NCBI GenBank assembly: GCA_016201185.1
Contig: JACQDG010000070.1
Coordinates: 1 to 12,644, forward strand
Length of the DNA: 12,644 nucleotides
Reading direction: 5' to 3'
Origin: Acidobacteriota bacterium
Lineage (GTDB): Bacteria > Acidobacteriota > Terriglobia > Bryobacterales > JACQDG01
The notes beneath the pieces were generated by a model. The model worked only from the letters and a program-made list of their open reading frames with translations, was not told the DNA's origin and ran no database searches. Numbering within the stretch: position 1 is the first letter of the stretch; each line of letters starts with the position of its first letter. Made by a program: the position numbers and the translations under genes. Shown here in pieces: positions 6,691 through 12,644 of this stretch.

Positions 6691-6712
6691 GCCGCGACCG
6701 TAAGGGAGCGGT
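6691..6712 (+). other. Hairpin with GNRA-type loop and tandem G/A pairs in the thuA 3' region
   Basis: As RNA on the plus strand, CCGC (6692-6695) pairs with GCGG (6708-6711), flanked by a G-U pair. GA faces GA in an internal loop (6696-6697 with 6706-6707), CC pairs with GG, and GUAA caps it as a GNRA tetraloop. Tandem G/A pairs and a GNRA loop form only on this strand. The right part can alternatively pair GAGCGG (6706-6711) with CCGCTC (6723-6728). It sits between two convergent genes; I suspect a dispersed genomic repeat, but only one copy is in this window. Confidence 0.45.
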
Positions 6713-6726
6713 AGTAGGTTTCCCGC

Positions 6727-7359
6727 TCAGTAGCTCCACGCTTCCAGCTTGATCTGGCCCTTGTCGGCCAAGTCGTGCTGCTCCACCACGCCGTTGCGCA
6801 TTTCCACGTATGGTCCCGAGAGGCCCCGCCGGACGGTGGCGTTCCAGATCTTCATGAAAGAGCCGCCCATCTCCACGGTTTTCAACGTGTGGCCTTTGAG
6901 CACGAGGAATTCCCGGCCCCCCCAGGGGCGATTGGGAAAAGGCGGCCCTGTCTTGCCCACTTCCAGGTTCTTCAGCATTGGCAAGAACGAGGGGATCACG
7001 GCCTGCAGCTTTTTGATGTCGAATTGCTCCGGGGGCACCACCTGCGCGTTCGGCGGCGGCTCATAGAGGATCACATATTTGCCTGGGGTAATGCCGGTGA
7101 ATTGAAAGTTACCGCTATCGTCGGTCAGGGCGCTGGGCGGCTTTTTGCCTAACCGGATGCCGGCGAACAGGGTCTCTTCATCCTTTTCCACTACCCCCAG
7201 AAAGAGGCGCGACTTTCCCATGGGCTTTCCGCTGCGCCCCATAAACACCCCGCTGACTGTGGCGCCTCCCGCGGGCCGCGCGGCAGCGGTTTGTGGTGCG
7301 GCAAGCAAGGAGACGCCCACCGCAGACAGAACCAGACCACGGAACCATGTCGATCCCAT
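6727..7359 (-). CDS. Secreted protein with one carboxypeptidase-regulatory-like domain
   Basis: This 210-residue protein has a signal peptide (about 1-28, 'MGSTWFRGLVLSAVGVSLLA' onward). It then has an Ig-like carboxypeptidase-regulatory/prealbumin-like fold at about 34-100: 'ATVSGVFMGRSGKPM' followed by 'TDDSGNFQFTGITPGKYVILYEPP'. The remaining 110 residues are not recognised. Such domains in acidobacteria usually sit in exported or cell-surface proteins; no catalytic residues are visible. ATG 7359 is chosen because a GAGGAGGAG ribosome binding site directly precedes it and the signal peptide starts there. A longer reading frame from 7560 exists but its extra 67 residues are non-coding in character. 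The gene converges on the ThuA-like gene. Its own promoter region overlaps the permease tail remnant. Confidence 0.75.
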   Translation of the reverse strand: MGSTWFRGLVLSAVGVSLLAAPQTAAARPAGGATVSGVFMGRSGKPMGKSRLFLGVVEKDEETLFAGIRLGKKPPSALTDDSGNFQFTGITPGKYVILYEPPPNAQVVPPEQFDIKKLQAVIPSFLPMLKNLEVGKTGPPFPNRPWGGREFLVLKGHTLKTVEMGGSFMKIWNATVRRGLSGPYVEMRNGVVEQHDLADKGQIKLEAWSY

Positions 7360-7424
7360 GACTCCTCCTCGCCCCGCCGAGGCGGGCAATCTTGGTCCCA
7401 CTTGGGGCTGTTTTACTGGGGGAG

Positions 7425-7433
7425 ATAGTAGCA
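7425..7433 (-). promoter_or_regulatory. Extended -10 element of the secreted-protein gene
   Basis: On the minus strand TGC plus TACTAT fits the extended -10 pattern and lies 65 nt before ATG 7359. A CTTCCA hexamer 17 nt upstream is a weak -35 (3 of 6). The leader contains a 6-bp GC-rich inverted repeat (7373-7386). Confidence 0.4.
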
Positions 7434-7454
7434 CGTTTCTGGGAAAATGGAAGC

Positions 7455-7505
7455 CTATTCGTGCCGCAGGCAGATGATGGGGTCCGGCCTCGCCGCCCGG
7501 GCCGC
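7455..7505 (-). pseudogene. Remnant tail of an FtsX/MacB-type permease
   Basis: Reading leftward from 7505, the codons give AARAARPDPIICLRHE followed by TAG (7457-7455). This is the conserved C-terminal end of an FtsX-type permease, whose usual form is 'AARLDPIVALR'. Only 16 codons remain. A TGA (7508-7506) lies immediately before it in the same frame, so it cannot be read as part of a larger protein. It is nearly identical to the tail of the broken permease at 7789-7834, which points to duplication. Confidence 0.7.
7457..7500. repeat. Direct repeat, copy 1 (44 bp, permease tail)
   Basis: Matches copy 2 at 7791-7834 in 41 of 44 positions, same orientation, offset 334 bp. The three differences fall at 7475, 7486 and 7490, and each changes an amino acid. 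It encodes the last codons of an FtsX-type permease on the minus strand. Confidence 0.85.
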
Positions 7506-7568
7506 TCACCTTAAGTGGCGCCTCGGAGCACCAGGCCTTTGCTGTTGCTCTACTTCGCAATCACTGTT

Positions 7569-7757
7569 GAAGCCACCTGCCGCGAATTGCGGGACGCGGT
7601 GCCGGTGAATCCTTACGACATCGAGCAGCTGGCGGAAGCCATCCGCTTTGCGCTGGAGATGGATCCAAAAGAAAAGCGAGCGCGAATGCGGCGGCTTGTG
7701 CGGGAACACAACATTTATCGGTGGGCCGGGAATTTGATGACCGAGCTCGCGCCGCTC
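7569..7757 (+). pseudogene. otsA: Remnant of trehalose-6-phosphate synthase C-terminus (otsA fragment)
   Basis: The plus strand encodes about 60 residues that match the extreme C-terminus of GT20 trehalose-6-phosphate synthases: 'CRELRDAVPVNPYDIEQLAE', then 'AIRFALEMDPKEKRARMRRL', then 'VREHNIYRWAGNLMTELAPL'. In the intact enzyme (UDP-glucose plus glucose-6-phosphate to trehalose-6-phosphate) this follows the nucleotide-sugar-binding half. Here everything upstream is missing, the preceding codons (7515-7568) look degraded, and no stop follows at the expected place. The frame simply runs on, antisense, through the permease gene to 8936. It lies on the opposite strand between the two 44-bp permease-tail copies. 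The fragment itself has no internal stop, so decay is recent or the piece is short by chance. Confidence 0.75.
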
Positions 7758-7788
7758 TGTCGCCGTCGAGAATGCACCAAGCGCCGAT

Positions 7789-8878
7789 TCATTCGTGCCG
7801 CAGGCAGACGATGGGGTCCAGCCCCGCCGCCCGGTTCGCCGGATAGTAGCCAAAGAACAGCCCTGCGCGCGGATGTCGCTGCGCCGCGCCCCCATCGCTT
7901 TGCGGATGCCGATTTCCGCCGTCCGCTCCGTCACCGAGATGAGCATGATGTTCATCACGCCGATGCCACCCACCAGCAAGGCGATCGAGCTGATCACGCC
8001 GGTCAGTATTACCAGCGCCCCGGTAAGCTGGTCCCAAAGGTTCGAGAGGAAGTCCGGCATGGTGATCTCGAAATCGTTGGCATCCCTGTGGGGCACGTGG
8101 CGCACGCGCCGCAGCGCGGTGACCACTTCATCCTGGGCCGCCGGCAACTCGCGGGGATCGCGCACCGAAACGGCGATGAAATGCTCCTTGATCTCCGGGT
8201 AGAGCTTGTGGAAGGTCGAGTAGGGGATGGCGATGAACTGGTCGATGCCCGGCTGCCCGAACAACCCTCTGTCTCTCTCGAATACGCCAATCACCTCGAA
8301 AGGCAGGCCATTGATCCGGATGGTGCGGCCGATGGGGTCCAGATTGGCGAACAGGCTTTCGGCGATGCCCAGGCCGAGCACCGTCACAAATCGCGTGTGC
8401 TCCAGGTCGTAGCGGGAGACAAACCGCCCCTGGGCCGGCTCGAACAGCGGGATGGCCGACATGTATTCCGGATCCACGCCGCGCAGGATCGCGTTATCCA
8501 CGTGCTCGTTGCCGTACCGGACCTCGTTGGCGTCTCCAAACAAGATCGCCCGCGTGGCGAAAGCCGTGGCGAACTCCACGGTCGGGCAGGACTCGCGGAT
8601 CACCCGGGTGTCGTCATAGGTGAAATGTTTCCGCAGGCGGATCTCCTCCGGCATCCGCCCGAGGCGCGCCCAAGGAATGCGCGTCACGAAGAAGACCTTC
8701 GCCCCCAGCGCCTGCACCCGGTTCATGATGTTGCGGTTCAGGCCGTCGATAATGGCCGCCACCGCGATCACCGATGTGACGCCGATCACCACCCCGAGCA
8801 GCGTCAGAAACGACCGCGTTTTGCGGCTGCGAATGGCGTCCAGCGCCATCCACAGGCATTCGCGGAGTTCCGAGAGGG

Positions 8879-8882
<4 letters not shown>
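7789..8882 (-). pseudogene. FtsX/MacB-type ABC transporter permease, broken by internal deletion and frameshift
   Basis: The gene starts at ATG 8882, overlapping the stop of ftsX1 by 4 nt (ATGA), with GAGGA about 8 nt upstream. Residues 1-337 are normal for a MacB-like permease: TM1 (about 24-46), the periplasmic core domain, then TM2 (about 288-314) and 'SVTERTAEIGIRKAMGARRSDI'. The protein should continue for about 55 residues through TM3 and most of TM4. Instead the sequence near 7871 jumps straight to 'GLFFGYYPANRAAGLDPIVCLRHE' plus TGA (7791-7789), in a different frame. The original frame runs on to TGA 7508-7506, giving a 458-residue product whose last 121 residues or so are missense. 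Either way two membrane helices are lost, so function is unlikely. No ABC ATPase gene is in the window. Assembly error cannot be ruled out. Confidence 0.75.
7791..7834. repeat. Direct repeat, copy 2 (44 bp, permease tail)
   Basis: Partner of the copy at 7457-7500 (41 of 44 identical). This copy holds the true tail of the broken permease, including its original stop codon on the minus strand. Confidence 0.85.
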
Positions 8883-10105
<1,223 letters not shown>

Positions 10106-10108
10106 AAA

Positions 10109-11287
10109 TCACCAGGTGACCCGCCGCCACTTCTTGCCGACCTGAATGAGCTTCTTTCGCTCGGGACCCTCCAGCTTCAGCTTCAGCTCCCGGTATTGAT
10201 CCCCGTTGACCTCGACGGCGCCCGCTTTGATCTTCCGCGCTGCGTCCGAAACCGAGTCGGCCATTTTGAGCTGCACAAGCAACTTGTCCAGGCGCACCTC
10301 GCCCTCCTGCACCGGAGCCTCGTCCACATCTGTTGGCGCCTCCCCCTCCTGCACCACGCGCCGGAACTCCTCCGCCGCCTTCTCCGCCTCGGCCGCCGAG
10401 TGAAAATCCGTCACGATCCGCCGCGCCAGATCCTTCTTCGCCTCCATGGGATGCCCCTTGCGCAGTCCGGCAATCTCCTTCAAGCGGAGGTCTGTGAGCA
10501 GCTCGTAGTAGCGCCACATCAGTTTATCGCTGATACTCATCACCTTGCAATACATCACATCCGGCGGCTCGGTGATGCCGATGTAGTTGCCGAGCGACTT
10601 CGACATTTTCTGCACGCCGTCCAGTCCTTCGAGGATGGGCATAGTACCCACGATCTGCGGTGGCTGCCCGTAGTCTCTCTGGATTTCCCGGCCTACCAGG
10701 AGGTTAAACAACTGATCAAGCCCTCCCAGCTCCACGTCGGCCTGAATGGCCACCGAATCGTAGGCCTGGGCCAGCGGATAGAGCAGCTCGTGAACCGAGA
10801 TGGGCTGCCCGTCGCGGTAGCGCTTCGAAAAATCGTCCCGCTCGAGAATCCGGGCCACCGTATAATGCGAGCACAGGCGGACCACGTCGTCGAACTTCAT
10901 TTCGCCGAGCCACTCGCTGTTGAAGCGCACCTCGGTGCGCGCCGGGTCGAGGATCTTGAACACCTGCGCCTTGTAAGTCTCCGCGTTGGCTTTGATCTCC
11001 TCTGGCGTCATGGCCGGCCGCGTCGCGTTGCGGCCGGTGGGGTCGCCGATCATCCCGGTGAAATCCCCGATCACGAAGATCACCTGGTGGCCAAGGTCCT
11101 GGAAGTGCTTCATCTTGCGCAGCAGCACGGCGTGGCCCAGGTGGAGGTCGGGCGCCGTAGGGTCGAACCCGGCCTTCACCCTCAACGGGCGGCCCAATGC
11201 GAGGCGAGCGCGGAGCTCTTGCTCTGAAACAATCGCCATGTCGCGTTTGAGGTAGGCGAGTTTTTCTTCAATCGTCCGATGGCTCAC
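10109..11287 (-). CDS. tyrS: Tyrosyl-tRNA synthetase (TyrZ-type)
   Basis: This 392-residue cytoplasmic enzyme charges tRNA-Tyr with tyrosine. It is a class I synthetase with a HIGH motif as HLGH (49-52, in '[10 protein letters not shown]') and a perfect KMSKS (227-231). An S4 RNA-binding domain occupies about 331-390 ('[20 protein letters not shown]'). The true KMSKS, '[13 protein letters not shown]' (74-86) and '[20 protein letters not shown]' (241-260) place it with the TyrZ-like branch rather than the E. coli-like TyrS, which has KFGKT. The GTG at 11287 is chosen because it gives the usual N-terminus ([14 protein letters not shown]) and overlaps the purN stop as GTGA, with GGGAGAAGGG about 10 nt upstream. 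The first ATG, at 11238, would cut the conserved N-terminal helix. No T-box-like leader is possible inside the operon. Confidence 0.93.
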   Translation of the reverse strand: MSHRTIEEKLAYLKRDMAIVSEQELRARLALGRPLRVKAGFDPTAPDLHLGHAVLLRKMKHFQDLGHQVIFVIGDFTGMIGDPTGRNATRPAMTPEEIKANAETYKAQVFKILDPARTEVRFNSEWLGEMKFDDVVRLCSHYTVARILERDDFSKRYRDGQPISVHELLYPLAQAYDSVAIQADVELGGLDQLFNLLVGREIQRDYGQPPQIVGTMPILEGLDGVQKMSKSLGNYIGITEPPDVMYCKVMSISDKLMWRYYELLTDLRLKEIAGLRKGHPMEAKKDLARRIVTDFHSAAEAEKAAEEFRRVVQEGEAPTDVDEAPVQEGEVRLDKLLVQLKMADSVSDAARKIKAGAVEVNGDQYRELKLKLEGPERKKLIQVGKKWRRVTW

Positions 11288-11883
11288 GTGCGGATGACCC
11301 TTCTCCCTTCGATGCGGAAACGTTCGCTCAACACCAGATTGACGGCCTCGGTATAGATGCGGTGCTCCTGGGCCAGGATGCGGGCCGAGAGCGTATCCAC
11401 GGTGTCGTCGTCGCGCACCTCCACCGCGGCTTGCACCAGGATCGGCCCGGCGTCCAGATACTCGTCCACGAAGTGCACCGAGCAGCCGGTGATCTTTACG
11501 CCGTGCTCGAGCGCCTGGCGCTGCGCTTCCAGTCCTGGAAAGGCCGGGAGCAATGCGGGGTGGATATTCAGGATGCGGTCCCGAAATTGCTGGATGAAAT
11601 AGGCGCTCAACAGCCGCATGAAACCCGCCAGGCAAACCAGGTCCACCTGGCGGCGCTGCAACTCTGCCACCACCAGCCGGTCGTAGACCTCCCGCTCCAT
11701 CCCTTTCGAGGGGATGCAGACCGCCGGCAACCCGCGGTGGCGCGCTTTCTCCAGGCCCGCCGCGTGAGGGTTGTTGCTGATGACGACGGCGATCTCGGCC
11801 GGGATCGCGCCCTTCGCCACATTGTCGGCGATGGCCTCGAAATTCGAGCCGCGGCCGGAAAGCAGGATGCCCAGACGCTTCAT
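11284..11883 (-). CDS. purN: Phosphoribosylglycinamide formyltransferase (GAR transformylase)
   Basis: This 199-residue cytoplasmic enzyme transfers the formyl group from 10-formyl-THF to glycinamide ribonucleotide, the third step of purine synthesis. The phosphate-binding loop SGRGSN is at 9-14. The catalytic residues fall at the E. coli PurN positions: N106 and H108 in '[14 protein letters not shown]' and D144 in '[11 protein letters not shown]'. Length is normal for the family, and all key residues are present. ATG 11883 is preferred over a start 30 nt upstream because it gives the canonical '[14 protein letters not shown]' and overlaps the purM stop as ATGA, with AGGAGA about 11 nt upstream inside purM. 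Its own stop overlaps the tyrS start. The order purM-purN is a common arrangement and supports the call. Confidence 0.97.
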   Translation of the reverse strand: MKRLGILLSGRGSNFEAIADNVAKGAIPAEIAVVISNNPHAAGLEKARHRGLPAVCIPSKGMEREVYDRLVVAELQRRQVDLVCLAGFMRLLSAYFIQQFRDRILNIHPALLPAFPGLEAQRQALEHGVKITGCSVHFVDEYLDAGPILVQAAVEVRDDDTVDTLSARILAQEHRIYTEAVNLVLSERFRIEGRRVIRT

Positions 11884-12644
11884 GCCCACACTACTCTCCT
11901 TGCGCCCCGCCATCTCGCGGCAATCACCTCGCCGACCCGGTAGGCCGGCTCGCGGATGCCCGCCAGCAGCCGCAGCACCCGGCTTTCGGCCCGCCGCGGC
12001 ACGGCCAGGATCATGCCGATGCCCATATTGAAAGTGCGCAGCATTTCCTCTTCGGGAACATTCCCCAGGCGGCGCAGCAGATCAAAGATGGGCAGCACCG
12101 GCCAGGAGCCGAGCCGGATGCGCGCCGCGAGATTCGGCGGCAGCATGCGTGGGGTGTTGTCGGTAATACCGCCGCCGGTGATGTGCGCCGCTCCGCGCAC
12201 GAGCCCGTGCTTCATCAGCAGCCGGATCGGCTGGAGATAGCTGCGGTGCGCTTTCAGCAGTTCCTCGCCGACGCGGATGTTGAGGTCGGGGAGATAAGTG
12301 CCCGGGCCGTATCCCGCCGCCTCGAACAGCAGCCGGCGAGCGAGCGAATATCCATTGGTGTGCAGGCCGGTGGAGGGCAGGCCGAGCAGCACGTCTCCCT
12401 CGGCAATAGCCTGCCCGCCGAGCAATCTCTTCCGCTCGGCCTGTCCCACGATGAAGCCCGCGAGATCGTATTCGCCCTCCCGATAGAAGCCGGGCATCTC
12501 GGCCGTCTCCCCACCGATCAGGGCGCACCCGTTCTCGCGGCAGCCCTCGGCAAGACCGCTGACGATCTGCTCGGCGACTCCGGCGTCGAGCTTTCCCATC
12601 GCCAGGTAATCCAGGAAGAAAAGCGGCGTCGCGCCCTCGACGGC
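11880..12644 (-). CDS. purM: Phosphoribosylformylglycinamidine cyclo-ligase (AIR synthetase), C-terminal part
   Basis: The last 254 residues are present; the N-terminus lies beyond the right edge and the frame is open to it. The enzyme closes the imidazole ring of FGAM with ATP to give AIR. PurM signatures in order are '[14 protein letters not shown]' (near the edge), '[16 protein letters not shown]', '[20 protein letters not shown]', '[17 protein letters not shown]' and '[13 protein letters not shown]'. These span the ATP-binding core and the C-terminal domain of the PurM/SelD/ThiL superfamily. The gene ends ATGA-coupled to purN. The missing part should be roughly 80-100 residues. The promoter of the whole purM-purN-tyrS-permease run must lie outside the window. 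Confidence 0.97.
   Translation of the reverse strand, partial: AVEGATPLFFLDYLAMGKLDAGVAEQIVSGLAEGCRENGCALIGGETAEMPGFYREGEYDLAGFIVGQAERKRLLGGQAIAEGDVLLGLPSTGLHTNGYSLARRLLFEAAGYGPGTYLPDLNIRVGEELLKAHRSYLQPIRLLMKHGLVRGAAHITGGGITDNTPRMLPPNLAARIRLGSWPVLPIFDLLRRLGNVPEEEMLRTFNMGIGMILAVPRRAESRVLRLLAGIREPAYRVGEVIAARWRGARRVVWA

Noticed and set aside
5870..7757. A trehalose system made of the ThuA-like gene and the otsA remnant
   Set aside because: ThuA-like is a fold name and most members are not tied to trehalose. The otsA piece is a non-functional fragment on the far side of another gene.
7457..7834. Insertion sequence or transposon bounded by the 44-bp direct repeats
   Set aside because: No transposase, no terminal inverted repeats, and the repeats encode permease tails in frame, so they derive from genes and not from a target-site duplication.

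Overview
This is a high-GC bacterial chromosome window of the kind seen in Acidobacteriota, most likely a Solibacter/Bryobacter-type soil lineage. That placement is an inference from gene content: a Tat-like enolase-superfamily enzyme, a 6-bladed propeller of the 'WPKPLPN' type, a secreted ThuA-like protein, large FtsX/MacB-type permeases and a planctomycete/acidobacterial-style ClpS-like protein. No rRNA, tRNA, CRISPR array or intact mobile element is visible.

Left part (1-1944). The N-terminal part of an AMP-forming acyl-CoA synthetase runs off the left edge. It is divergent from a small ClpS-like adaptor gene, which converges on a two-gene minus-strand operon: a conserved hypothetical (possibly DUF4760-like) followed by a stand-alone RsbRD_N-type stress-sensor domain. 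The operon has a readable sigma-70-like promoter.

Middle part (1970-7433). These genes look metabolic or envelope-related: an enolase-superfamily (mandelate racemase/muconate lactonizing) enzyme with a Tat-like N-terminus; an NHL/PAL-like beta-propeller that seems to have lost its export signal; a HupE/UreJ_2-type membrane protein; a secreted ThuA-like protein; and a secreted protein with one carboxypeptidase-regulatory-like domain. Gene orientation alternates, so most appear to be transcribed separately. Several strong dyads lie around the 3' end of the HupE-like gene and after thuA.

Right part (7455-12644). This is one tightly packed minus-strand run, purM-purN-tyrS-ftsX1-ftsX2. Three of the four junctions are 4-nt stop/start overlaps (ATGA, GTGA, ATGA) and the fourth is a 3-nt gap. 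The window therefore joins purine synthesis (AIR synthetase, GAR formyltransferase) and a TyrZ-type tyrosyl-tRNA synthetase to two ABC-transporter permeases. No ATPase subunit is in the window.

The most unusual spot is the end of that run (7455-7875). The second permease has lost about 50-55 codons covering its third and most of its fourth transmembrane helix, with a frameshift. Its correct tail survives in another frame. A 44-bp near-identical copy of that tail lies 334 bp away, and between the two copies is a plus-strand remnant of the C-terminus of a trehalose-6-phosphate synthase (otsA). It reads as a decayed recombination scar. I did not find a convincing new multi-gene system in the window.
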